Assembly (NCBI RefSeq): GCF_954871325.1
Contig: NC_088777.1
Location: 41,021,366-41,085,365 of the forward strand
Direction: 5' to 3'
Origin: Gordionus sp. m RMFG-2023
Taxonomy: Eukaryota > Nematomorpha > Gordioida > Chordodea > Parachordodidae
Length of the DNA: 64,000 bases
Position numbers and translations under genes: made by a program
Notes under the pieces: model-generated
The model's database searches: none
What the model was told of the DNA's origin: nothing
Seen by the model: the letters and a program-made list of their open reading frames with translations, nothing else
Shown here: positions 11,701 through 23,352 of the stretch, in pieces
Position numbering within the stretch: position 1 is the stretch's first letter
Layout of the letters: each line of letters starts with the position of its first letter

Positions 11701-14700
11701 CCTCTTGGTCTTTGCCGTCTTGTATTATATTTCCCGGTTTTAAGTTATTATTATTATATTTCGAAATAACTAATTTCGCGTTTTCTTTAGCGGTTCTACC
11801 AAAAGGAGATTGTGAAGAGCGGGAAGTGTTGGAAGATCGTAAAGTTTCGTCCATGATGTCCTCGCTACTTTCTGCTCCAAACAATTCGGCTTCATCGTAA
11901 TTACCACTTCTACTATTTGTTGTATCCGTTAGGGAAGATGAATTATTGACTGACTTCTGTGATATTTGTTTTCCAGATATACAATTGATTTTTTTAAATA
12001 GCAAGTAAATGGTATGTTTTAAAATAGAGAGAACATTAATATATATAAATATGTCGTATTGGGATATGGAATCATGTGGGATTCGGAATCCCAACGTTTA
12101 AATCTTTTTATTCCGAATCCCCATGAAAAAAATAATAATATTATAATTACTTTTCTTCTCTTTTTTTGCGGCTGGCACCATATAATTAAAATGCCAAAAT
12201 AAGGGATTTAAAAAGAGAATTTAAAAAAAAAGTAAATAGTATAAAATTAAGGCATATAACGAATGAAAAGGGATGAGGTTAAGACTTTTTTGTTTTAAAA
12301 AATATATTTATAAAAAAATCCGAATTATTGCAACAATTATTCAATGCAATATGGCATTTCGTTGAACATTTAAGAAGGGACCCGAACCGTTATTTATAAC
12401 AGTTCAGTTTGGTTACGGTTCAGTATATAAAAAATTATAATAGTTTATTTTTGAGCTAACCGTTTTTAAAAATCAATTAAGGATACTATGTATCTTTAGG
12501 TAGGTTGAGCCAAATAAGGTCAGACTCATTTAGAGATTGTTAAAACTAAATTATTTATAACAACGAACAAATTTTAAGTTGAGATTATCAAAATGTTTTT
12601 TAAAAAAAAAGGCTAAGGACCAATATATATTTTTATTTAGTAATTTTATATATTTTTATATAGTTGTTTTAAAATTTTAGTGTTTATCATTTTTTTTTAA
12701 ATTATACCAATATCAATATTATCAAAATAATATTTTAAAAAATAAAACAAATAACAATGGCAATATTTTGAAGTTTTGGAAGCAGGAAAATTTATTTCCT
12801 TTTTTGAGAATAGAGAGTAAAATTTTGTCAGCCCTAGCAAATTCGGCTTCTAGTGAAAGGTTATCGTACACAATTGAAATAAAAAAATAGATATTCTTCT
12901 TTTTCTAAGTAAAAATTTGGATTTATAATATGTATTTATTTTTTGTTATTATGAATTATGGAATTAAAGAAATAAATAGAATAAATTCAAAAAAGTGCAA
13001 AAAATTATAGCATTAAAGTTTTGAAAAATTTAAAAACACCGTGAATTTTAAAGCGTGAAAAAAATATTGCCTTTCGTGAGCGGGCGGATCGGGTTGAAAA
13101 TTTTTTAGTGGTAAGCGTGAATGGGCGTGAATATTTTTATTGCCACATTTATTTTTCTACATTTAATTTATATTAAAACCATTTTTTCGAGTATTTAATG
13201 ATTTAAAGCATAAAAGTAATACATATTAAATAAAATATCTCTAACCGTAATGAACCTTTATAATTAGCTGAACCGAACCGAACCTTTATAAATTTCTTCT
13301 CAAGAACCGTAACCAAATTATAATTTTTTATATATTGAACCGTAACCAAACTGAACCGTTATAAATAACGGTTCGGGTCCCTGCATAAATGTTCAATGAA
13401 ATGCCATATTGCATTGAATAATTGTTGCAATAATTCGGATTTTTTATAAAAAAAATTTCTGGTGCCAGCCAGGAGGAAAAAAAATATAATTTAATTGTTT
13501 TTTAAAAAAAAAAGATTCCGAATCCTCTTAAATATTTTTTTAAAAATTTTTTATTTTTGTTATAAATATCTGAACCATAACCGTAACCGATATAATTATT
13601 TTTTGAAGGAGTAAAAAGAACCTTTATAAAAACGGTTAAACCGGTTCAGTTTTTATATTTTAGAAATGGAAATAATTTGAATATCCAGAATTATATTAAC
13701 GTGCTCTTGTAGAAAGGGCTTTTTGTGTTATCGTCACAAAAAACAAAAAGGAATCCATTTATACTTGAAAATATATTACTTATAAGTTCAAATAATATAT
13801 TTAAAAATGAGTTATTTTGAATCTTATATATTTTTTTATATATAATTCATAGATGCTTATAATAAAAATAAATTAGAAGATGGTGTTGCTTCAATAAAAA
13901 AAAATTTCTAACCGTAATGAACCTTTATAATTAGCTGAACCGAACCGAACCTTTATAAATTTCTCCTCAAGAACCGTAAACAAAACGTAACCATTATAAT
14001 TTTTTATATACTGAACCGTAACCAAACTGAACCGTTATAAATAACGACTCGGGTCCCTGCATAAATGTTCAATGAAATGCCATATTGCATTGAATAATTG
14101 TTGCAATAATTCGGATTTTTTATAAATATATTTTTTAAAACAAAAAAGTCCTCATCTTCATTCATTATATGCCTTAATATACTATTTACTTTTTTTTTAA
14201 ATTCTCTTTTTAAATCCCTTATTTTGGCCTTTTAATTATATAGTGCCAGCTGCAAAAAAAGAGAAGAAAAAGTAATATATTTTAATATTTTTTAAAACAA
14301 AAATGTCTTAACCTCATCCCTTTTCATTTATTATATGCCTTAATTTTATACTATTTACTTTTTTTTAATTCTCTTATTTTGGCCTTTTAATTATATGGTG
14401 CCAGCCGCAAAATAAGAGAAGAAAAAGTAATTATATTATTTTATTTATTTTTCATGGGGTTCGGAATATTTTTTAAATATTTTAAAAAAAAATATTTTAA
14501 AAAAAAGATCCCGAATAAAACGTGGGGATTCCGAATCCCACATGATTCCATATCCCAATACGATATATATATCAGATATTTGTAGGCGAACCAAGCATAA
14601 AATTTTAAAAATAGGGTTGTGCCAATATGAAAATGATCTCTTATAAATGTGTATAATGATCCCAGAATTTACATCAAATTGTTCGCTAATTTTTTTTGTG

Positions 14701-17700
14701 CATAAACATCATGGAATATCGATATAACATTAAAACTTGTTAAAAACGAAATTTATTATAAGGCTACGCTTGAATCCGCCGATCAAAAGTTTACTCAGGA
14801 TAGGATAGGCAAAAAATTGTTAAAATCTGATCCATAACATAGGCTCATTTCATTTGCCGATACTGAACCCTCCTTAAAATATTTTTGTTTGATAACTTAT
14901 TTTAACGTTTTATTGTCATTCCAAGATGGTTATGCATTAAAAATTTATTACGTGATCTTGTGTCAGTCAATTCCGAGATAAGTATAACCCATATAGATCT
15001 ATCTAAATTAAATAAACTCGGGCCGAGCTGGGTTTAAGATATTTTTTGCAAAACTCTGTCCGAGACAGAAAACATAAATTTAAATTATATACAAGCGCAC
15101 TTATTTCAATTTCCCTTTGAAACAATGCGTGCCAGCCCAAAATTTATTAGAGACTTATGCAAATCTCCGATATATAAATAAGGATCAAATAAAAGAAGTC
15201 AATCTATAATATGTTTGTACTTGAAATGATACTACAGATTTCGATTTGGCGATTAATGTGAGACGTTCTTGATCATTTCCTGAATTTAAAACAAATTATA
15301 CCCATCTTATATATCAAAAAAAGAACAAAAATTATATAAGAATGGCATGACAGATTAGAATTTATGTGAGAAATAATTTCAACACAAATAAAAAGCCCTA
15401 TTTAACATTCAATTTATAAATAATTACCTGTATTTTTAGATATATTTTGATTTTTCATAACATTTGCTAAAAATCCAAAAGTAGATTCTTGATAATTATT
15501 ATTTTCGTCAGCATCATCATCATCTTCATCATCAACAACAGTTTCCGATGCGTAAAACCCATGGCTAATCAAACAAAAAAATCATAAAAGCATTCAGGTA
15601 ATATATTAGTTAATGACATCGTAAAGATATTTTCAAAAACCCATTATTAGAAGATTAATTCCAATGAAACAAATAATTCTTACTAAACGGGTCCACTTAA
15701 TTGATGATTTATTTAGGAAAATTAAAAAATCAATCGCTTAAGCTTTACTACTTCAATTACATATGATCTAATGCTATTTTATATAATCAGTATTATAATA
15801 TTTTGGTAAAACAATATTTTTATTCGTACGTATAAAATTGATCCTTAGCTTGGTATTTAACATTGACTTCCGAGTTTTGGCCAATCATTTCGTCGGTTTC
15901 TTCATTTAATTGTTGGCCATCTGGAAAGGATTCAGATTCTTTTTGAGTTTCGTTAGGATTCTTAGTCAACACCTTTTGACAAAGAGGGCACAATAAATAC
16001 AACAAGAAATATATTAAACATTTTCTTTTCATTTAATTATTAATTTACAGTGGGTATATAAGGGATTATACTATACCCCTCATCGCCCTAGTATAATTGA
16101 AATGATAATAATTTTGTTAAATTCAATAGTAAGGAATCAATTAGCAAACGTATATGGTGTATATTTATGGCTCTTATTTAATCCCTCAGAACTAAAACTA
16201 AAGTGTTCAGTAATAAATCTCTAAACGCCCAGAATAAATACTTAATGCAAAAAATACTGAATTATCCAGAACAAATAATAACTCAGATATAAAACCAAAG
16301 CGTTCAGAATAAAAAAAATGAATAGCTCAGAAAAATATATAACGCTCTGACCTTTAAAAAATTTTTATTTAAATCCATGAAAATTTTCTCTTTTTTTGCA
16401 AATTTTATTATTTTCTAGGTATATAATATCCAGTCGTATAATAGAGAAATGAATGCTATCAATAACTTTTTTTATATTTTTATTGGATATTTTTTTAAAT
16501 TATATTTTTTTAATATTTCAATTAAAATCCATGCCAAGTTATCTTGTTTAAAAGATTTGACTTACCTCCCACTCATAATTTATAGTCATTCCGATGGTTA
16601 ATCAAACAGTCGAAAGAGCTTATTTTGAAAACAACTGCCGTGATATCTTCTAAACTAGGTTTTTTTTACCCACTCCCCAATAACCTAGATCTAAGGACAT
16701 AGTTATAATAGGGCTCAATAAATCTTTTTATTAATTTAATTGATGCCCTTTTGTTAGAATAAGTTTTTACCCCCCACCTCAATCCATTACAACTAACCTA
16801 GACCCCAGAACCTAGAGTGATGATTAATTTTAATAATCAACAAAAAATCTTTTTTATTAGCTTTCATTTGATACCCTTGTCGAGACATTATTTTAGAAAA
16901 AAATTTTAAACCATCCCTCATAACTTAGCCAAGCATGTTAAAATAAGTATTTTTGACTTTTAAGGCCACATTTATAGTAAACGCGTTTTGTTCAAGCGTT
17001 ACACTATTACAAAATAAAGCTAAGCCAATAAATAGGTATAGCAGAAAAGGGACAAAAAATTCTGAGCGTTTTAGTCTTTTTATTCTGAGCGAATAATATA
17101 AATCTATATTAATTTTTTAAACTTTTATAAATATAAAATCTTATGTCATTTTTTTTTACCCCATTAAGTAATTCGGTTTTATCCTGCGTCAAAACGTCAT
17201 GAGAAAATTTGCAGTTATCTCCGGAATAACACGTATTCCCAGTGTGGAAAAATTTACATGGAAATTCGGCTTTTGTAAAAATGTTGAAATAAAATAACAG
17301 TAAATAAAATATTACATTCTTAGCAAATAAATTGTGGTGTTATTGGTATCATTGCCATAATATTTATATGTAGAAATGATTCATTTATTAAAATACAATT
17401 TGAAGCGTCGCTGCACAAATACAAATTAGCTGTCATTTACAGTTAGCGCGAATTCGCGGTGAAGTATATAAAATTAATGGCGAAGTATATAATATAAAAA
17501 TACCGCATATTATATATACTTCGCAGCAAATTCGCGGTAACTGTAAAAGGTTAGGTGGTGAAACACCAATTTAGTTTCCCTTTATAATTTCTTTTATTAT
17601 AAATTATTTTAATGTTAAATTGTCAAAATGGTGCCCCACCAGCTAAGTATTGATAGACATTTAATTGAAAGAATCATACGTCTAGGCATTGTTGTGTCTT

Positions 17701-20700
17701 ATTAAATAATAGCAAGTATCGGTATCGCCTGATACCCTTGGGTTTTTTTTCCTTACAACAATTTTTTTAGGTATCGCCTGATACCTGTGGGTTTTTTTTC
17801 CTTTATCAGTAATTAAACCAATACAGCAATTTTTTAAAAATTCTTGATTTCACATTCCCTTCTTTCCATAACACATAAAAATAAAACTAATAATAGCATT
17901 ACATTATTTTTTTGCGCAAAAAATTGGTTCTCTTAAATTAATCTCAATGATTTATTCATTCATTTGCACATTGTCTACGGCCCGACCCGTCCTTTAAAAA
18001 CTAGATAAGGGTGGCACTTGTTTCCCATTTTAATTTTATTATAACAATTTATTCTTTATAATAGACCTATATGAATAATATCGTTATGTGAGGTTGTTAA
18101 ATTTATTCTAAGACTCTTTACTTTATTATTCATCATATTAATCGATATTAATTTAATCGATATCATTAATCATTTTAATGAATTTATAAAAGTTATAATC
18201 ACAAATTAGATAAAAATTTAAGACTAAACTGAATTTTTATTGTGCTTAAATAATTTGGAATTTTTTTTACAGAGGTATCGGTGACCCGCTATATAAACAT
18301 TTTTAACCTTTGAGTTAAAAGATAGATATGTGGTTCAAATTAACCAATTAGTAATTTATAAATATAATAAGACAACGAGAAGCAAGGACTAGGGCTGAAG
18401 ATGACATTAGACAGTAGTAAAATGGAAGAATCAACCATCCATGGGTAAGAGGGTAGTTAGCTAAGATAAGGAAAACAAAAATGTGATATACTCTATTTTA
18501 ATCTTCCAGAGTTTGATCAGGAACCAGAAACCTCTTATAATGAACCCATTTTATATTTCTAGAAATTGGTTCAAGTACAAGTAATTTATAAAATACCCCA
18601 TCTAATTGCTATGCAGCAGCCCTTTTTTAGCTTAAATTAATTTTCATAATCAAAAAAAATTAACTTTTTTTATAAGAAAATTAAAATCAACCCACCATGT
18701 TATGATCCTCTTCGCCCATATTAATTAATTCTATCCTATTTTAAAAAATTAACAATCGTCTGTTTTCTTTGAAAAAATTATATTTCCTACAAATTGGTAG
18801 AGATAAGACAACAAATATCTTAACTCATATAAGAGAGGAAATTATGGAAGAAACATAGAAAATTACTTAGCCATAGGTCAATCTACTATTTTAGTGCGAA
18901 CTTGAACGTTTCAAATGTTGCGTTGCAAAAGCATACAATTTATTTCAAATAGTATATGATCTAATTACCGCTTGGCGCTAAAAACCATTTAAAAAACGCA
19001 AAATGTGCTTCCATTCAAAACTTTTTTATTCATTTATTTTGAACGTTGGTCTACGAGTTCTTTAAGAACTCGGATATTTTGAAAGCCGACAAAACCTTGT
19101 TAACCAGATAAAAATAATAGAGGGGAGGCACTACAAATCCCTTCCCATAGTTGTTTAATTATATGTAAATTATATATATTAAAAAATACCTCATCTTCTA
19201 CAGTGAAATATTTAGAAATTAATGAAATAAAAAGGTAGACTATCAATTTTTTTTATTGATAAGGTTAAAATTTTGAATCGACGATATAAAAAGGCAACCT
19301 CAATTTAAAAGGATTGCGTTACGTTTTTTTATTAAAAAAATACGGTAAAACGCAAACGCTCAATTTGTGCGCACTATTAAATATGCTACAATAATATATA
19401 AATAGTAAGTTTTTTGAACCTACTCAAAATAAAGGGGATCTGAAGAAAAATAATACCAAAACCCACTATTGAAAATTATGAAAAAAAAATTGATCAGGAA
19501 CCAGAACCCTTTTTAGTCTGTTACAAACCTATGATCCTCAATAGAAACTGCAAAGTAAATGCTTAAAAAATGAAATAATATTTAAATATATTTTTTTTAA
19601 AAAAGTATTACAATGCATGAAAATGCAAGCGTCTCCTTTGGTGCATGTATTTTGGATATAGTATTTGCAAACCTCTTGCTTGGAATTTACGCTAGAATCG
19701 TGGCTAAATTTGCAATCATCTCCCTATAATAATAACAAGTATGTTGAGAAAGAGAAAAAATAATATTTCTTTTCCTAAAATGTATAATTCACTTATTACT
19801 CAGTATAAGTAGCGTTAGCCTGATTTGCGAACGTTTTAAATCTAATCATTAACAATCCCAGTTTTAACGATTTAAAAGTTGCCCGAAGAATACGGGATCA
19901 AATATAAGGTACATATCTAGTTTTCACGTTTTTGGGATTCTTGAGAGCGTTATTAATAAACAAGTTATAACAGTTAAGATAAACTTTATAACCAGGGGGT
20001 TTCAAATAATAAAAAAAATGGACCGCTATTTCAGCATTGAATTCGAGACATATTTCGAACCCGGTTTGGTTAGTATCTTTTTAGAGTCTAATAAATATTT
20101 TTAAAAAAAACTTTAGTGCAACGGCCTTCGGTGTAAAATTTGCAGATCGATTTTGGTTGGTGCTGTTGTACGTATTCGGATTTAACTTTATTGTTGCAAG
20201 GGCGATTAGCGTTTTGATTCTTATTTTTAAAATCTTGATGGTTGTTATATGATGGTCTATTATTTTTTCGATCCTTTATATAATATGAGCGTAATTTATA
20301 AATTACTTTTTTATAAATATAATAAATTGTTAAAATAATGTAACATCAGACTGGTATTACCAGTGGCACCATTAAAGGGAAGGGGGGGGGGGGGCGTGCT
20401 AAAGTATACGAGTAAAATATTTTCTGTTTTAGAACCCCTAAATGATAGGAATGACATCATTATGTCATTGTACACGAGTTTCTAATGAACTAAATGTCAG
20501 ATTTTTCCTAAAAATAAAAAGTTAGTTTCAAAAATTAAGAATGAAACTCAAATATGTAGGTTATTTTTATTTAAATATTCACTTAAAAAATTGGTTGGAC
20601 AATTTGCTAAAAAAATTCAGGTACCAAATGGAAGTTGAAAAAAAAAATATAATAATTTTAATAATAAAAGAAACCTTATCAAAACTCTTGTAGTTATTAG

Positions 20701-23352
20701 TTCCACTTCCTTGGTAATTTGCTTTCTTATTTTCTCCAGTCATTTCATTTTCTTCCGCGTACTCGTTTACTTCCACTTGTTCGTCATCGTTGTTAAAATT
20801 ATTAGAAAAGTTTTTGTTCCCCTTGAAATTATTTCTAGCGGCTCCTCTACCCCTTCCTCTGTCATTGAAATTACCTCTCCGACCAAAATTTCCACCCCTA
20901 CCCCTCTTGTTGTCGAATTTGTTGTTGTGATCAGGTCTTCCCCTATTTCCTCTTCCTCGGCCTCCTCCCCTGCCTCCACCTCTGCCCCTGGGTCCCGAAA
21001 ATTTTCCCCTATTATTATAATTCGCGTTATAGTTCTTGCTAGGACTAAAATTATTATTTTTAAAAATTTTTGGGGAAGGCGTATCAAAATTTTTAGTAAA
21101 TTTATTTGTAGACAGATCGTTAGGGCGATTAGGTTTGTAAGGGTGAGCTACGGGGAAAGGATTCGCCGTTTTTTCTTCCGAGAAGTTACTCTCGTTATTG
21201 CTGTATTCGCTTACACCCACTGATTTTCGCTCGTCTTCTAAATCTTCGTCTTTGCCTTCTGCGTTGGCAATACCAAATGCCTGTATTTGATAAAAAAAAT
21301 GTAAATGAGTTTTTTGAGAATAATCACTAATCTGGGCTAAATGTTAATAACTGTGGAGTGGGACTATTCAAAAACGAATATGAATTATTAGTATTTGATT
21401 CTATTGAACGAATTGAATAATTTACTATTCGTAAGAGGAATTAGAATAAATGATGTGATTGTAAAAGGGTGTGGCTCAATCACAAAAATAAATAATAATT
21501 GGTTGCATAGGCGTAATCAGGAATGTCGAAATTTGATAACTTACTTTTTAAAAATTATTTTTTCGAGTTTTGTGTGAGGTAGTTTAGTTAAACGGCCCGA
21601 TTTTTAATTTTAGCCAAAATAATATTGTAAGCCTCAAGATTTGACAAATAGAGGTTCAATCCTTTCTGCCATCTATTAGCAAAATCTCGTGGCTTACATA
21701 ATATTATTTTTGCTAAAATCTTAATTGGGCCGTTTTTAAAAATTAACAAGAGTGTGGGAGGAGGGGGGGGGGGAGGTTAATAGCTTAGTAATATTTACAA
21801 AAAGAAAAATTCGAAAGAGGAAATGCTCGCCCTTACACTATGCTTACGATTAATATAATGAAAAATAAATGTTTTCAAATTGGTTACATTCGAATCATAA
21901 TTGTCTCTAAATAAAATTGGAATTTGACGTATATTAACTTAGAATAACTTTTTTTAACCTTAGATTAAACATAAGCCAAAACTATATCATATCCCTTGTG
22001 GTATACTTAGGAGTCATAAACTTCACAAGTGGGAATATTAATAATAATCACGGGCAGAAATATCCAAGACAAAAATACCCTAATTTTAGAAGATGATTAA
22101 AAAAGGGTTACTTAAAAAATAATTTTTTTAAATTATAAAATTGGGGTATTTTGAAATGGATTTTTTCCTGAGACATAGCTGTCCGTGTTCGATTAAAATA
22201 AGAGTTTAAGGGTAATATTGGTAAAAATCAATTTCAAGATGTATTTTTCGATATTGCCAATAGTATATTTTTACAGTTACTCACTCAAGGGAGTAAATAT
22301 TAACGTTCGCACATGATAATAATAAGAGGAAATGATAAGAGGAAAAATAGGTGATATTGTATAAAATATCAATTTTAGATAAAGGCTATCACAATTCTTG
22401 ATCTATGTATTTTTTTTCTAATAACTTGTTTCTGTGCTAATCTCAGTTGCTTATCAAAATCTTCCTCGTAAGAATCGCCATTTACACCGCCTTTATTATA
22501 TTGCGGCTTTTTTTTAATGAATTTTAGTTTTTTATCAATGGAAGTTTGCTCGACTGGATTCTCGTTTTCTTCCTTTTCAAACCACGTGGCCTTCAAGTTG
22601 TCCGAAACATTATCGTGGTCAAAATATTTTTGACGTGAGGCGTTAAAGTAGGGCTAATTAAAAAAGGATAAATAATTGTTTATTGAAATTTTTAAATTGT
22701 TTTTTAAAAAAAACTTTTTTGTAAATATAATTATATTATAATGACCTTTCCGGTGCGTTTATACGGTTGATCGGTTTTTTCGAAATTATTGGTTTCTCCA
22801 AATTTCCTTTTGCTAGCATATCTATTGGGCTTTAAAGCTTCTGTTTCAATCACGTGATCAGCTTTATTGCTAAGTTCATCGACATTGGCCCACCGTGATT
22901 TCTTTTCACGTTTAGGCGTAGTTATTTCGCTATTGTAATCAAGTGTAGGATTTAAAGGTGAGGGGTCATTCGATGAGTTATTCTCAATTATGGAATTAAT
23001 AAAACCATCAACGGCTTGATCAGTTTGATCGATCTCAGAATTATGCGCGTTAATGGAATTTTCGATCTTATTAGACTTATCTTTGGATTTATATTGTTTA
23101 TCTTTTTTATAGGGTTTCTTAGGGTGTGTTTTTATGTCCTGAAGGGGTAAGCATTTTTGGATTAAATCAGCTGTTTTCAATTTAAAACCCATTTTATCTA
23201 ATAAAAATGATATAAAAAATTATGATCCAAAAAAGAAGAGCTATGTATTTTATTATTCAAAATAAAAGGGAAAAAGTACTTTTAAAATTTTCTTTTATAT
23301 CATGACAATCTGTGTCAGAATCACCAGTTATTTCCCCTTCTTCGATATCCAT
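5773..23352 (-). CDS. ZC3H4/ZC3H6/ZC3H8-family triple CCCH zinc-finger protein (Suppressor-of-sable-like), 16 exons
   Basis: Exons on the minus strand: 23352-23307, 23197-22746, 22653-22393, 21280-20675, 20273-20112, 19723-19612, 17269-17160, 15972-15830, 15564-15428, 11949-11656, 11255-11109, 9772-9608, 8350-8222, 8022-7898, 7684-7513, 7109-5773. They total 4398 nt (1465 aa) and every junction is phase-consistent. The start ATG opens [11 protein letters not shown], like the acidic EDGEI start of the family. Exon 4 is RGG-rich. Three CCCH fingers lie at residues 499-517 (C-x7-C-x5-C-x3-H, split by an intron), 528-546 and 551-570. The third, [12 protein letters not shown]...CKFSHD followed by LTQDKTELL, is diagnostic of this family. 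The C-terminal exon is N/Q/P-rich with DPRL motifs ([16 protein letters not shown]), also typical. In flies and mammals such proteins act in nuclear restriction of unproductive transcription, and the same role is inferred here. Exons 11-13 are tandem duplicates. The short first exon is the least certain part. Confidence 0.9.
8222..8350 (-). repeat. Duplicated exon 13 of the CCCH gene, module copy 3
   Basis: This exon encodes an acidic lysine/glutamate stretch, then [15 protein letters not shown] and [10 protein letters not shown], and ends with a G carried into the next exon through donor GTTTAA. It is phase 1 at both ends. The sibling exons begin with AACAT directly after a TAG acceptor. Here that site is gone and the 5' part is out of register by one base, so the acceptor must lie further in, at CATAG (exon starts 8350) or GAAAG (exon starts 8365). 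Both keep the frame. The listed coordinates use the 8350 choice. Confidence 0.8.
8512..8600. repeat. Possible pogo/Tigger-like terminal sequence in intron 12
   Basis: The stretch has the look of a pogo/Tigger terminus: CAGTTGATTAGATGG, then ATTATAGAGGTTGCCACTA and AGAGGTGGACATT. Those elements typically carry a CAGTTGAACCTCT-type end with repeated ATA-(G/C)TGGxCA blocks. No matching opposite end or DDE domain was found, so this is a weak family guess. Confidence 0.25.
9608..9772 (-). repeat. Duplicated exon 12 of the CCCH gene, module copy 2
   Basis: The exon is 165 nt, phase 1 to phase 1, with acceptor ATAATAG and donor GTTTTG. It encodes [14 protein letters not shown], an acidic run, then [15 protein letters not shown] and [11 protein letters not shown]. 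The 11-residue core is identical to that of exon 13 and differs by one residue from that of exon 11. It is the longest of the three copies because its acidic linker is expanded. Confidence 0.88.
11109..11255 (-). repeat. Duplicated exon 11 of the CCCH gene, module copy 1
   Basis: The exon is 147 nt, phase 1 to phase 1, with acceptor ATCCTAG and donor GTTTAC. It encodes [14 protein letters not shown], an acidic run, then [15 protein letters not shown] and [11 protein letters not shown]. The intron just downstream in transcription (about 11030-11090) is also alike between exons 11 and 12, sharing a TTTTAAAATTAACAATTAA-type block, so the duplication unit included intron sequence. Confidence 0.88.
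12052..14565. mobile_element. Long inverted-repeat element in intron 9 with nested hAT derivatives
   Basis: The outer arms (about 12052-12376 and 14069-14565) are inverted copies starting with CGTATTGGGATATGGAATCA and continuing through a CGGAATCCC block and a GGTGCCAGC block. The right arm holds an internal tandem duplication of about 150 bp (about 14150-14290 and 14295-14435), and a short extra copy of the arm lies at 13385-13455. The middle carries two hAT derivatives bounded by GGGACCCGAACCG / CGGGTCCCTG ends: about 12377-13384, with a weak hAT C-terminal dimerisation-domain remnant near 12820-12870, and about 13560-14068, with a remnant near 13710-13740. All of it lies in one 3.5-kb intron of the CCCH gene. 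Family of the outer arms unknown. Confidence 0.7.
16170..17100. repeat. Dispersed repeat in intron 7, related copy at 27573-27750
   Basis: The stretch beginning TTATTTAATCCCTCAGAACT, with repeated (C/T)TCAGAA-rich blocks, recurs at about 27573-27750 in the intergenic region. A related inverted piece lies near 17050-17095. No boundaries or coding content could be set; it is only a diverged dispersed repeat. Confidence 0.35.
17440..17543. mobile_element. 104-bp MITE with CAGTTA ends and TA target duplication
   Basis: The ends are CAGTTAGCGCGAATT and, inverted, CAGTTACCGCGAATT. The inner parts (GAAGTATATA / TATATACTTC) also pair, so most of the element can fold into a hairpin. It is flanked on both sides by TA, as expected for Tc1/mariner-type insertion. 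It lies in the intron between exons 6 and 7 of the CCCH gene. Confidence 0.6.
17705..17810. repeat. Short tandem duplication
   Basis: A block GTATCGCCTGATACC followed by (C/T)(T/G)TGGGTTTTTTTTCCTT occurs twice, about 60 bp apart. The block itself contains the palindrome GGTATCGCCTGATACC. It is intronic and no function is evident. Confidence 0.5.
21589..21738. mobile_element. Hairpin MITE (copy 1)
   Basis: The inverted halves AACGGCCCGA...GCCAAAATAATATTGTAAGCC and GGCTTACATAATATTATTTTTGC...TTGGGCCGTT flank a short centre holding CTGCCATCTAT. The same structure, with longer ends, is found at 63580-63774. It is intronic in the CCCH gene. No clear target duplication is visible here. Confidence 0.6.

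Noticed and set aside
11950-12094. Upstream extension of the exon 10 frame as a separate start codon gene
   Set aside because: The extension reads through the intron and the tip of the inverted repeat. The phase-1 acceptor AGTCAG at 11950 joins exon 10 correctly to exon 9.
20711-21223. 170-residue open frame on the plus strand, and a second minus-strand frame at 20767-21087
   Set aside because: Both are shadows of the RGG-rich exon 4 of the CCCH gene. Its repetitive codons keep other frames open, and the products are low-complexity S/P/T or E/G-rich runs.
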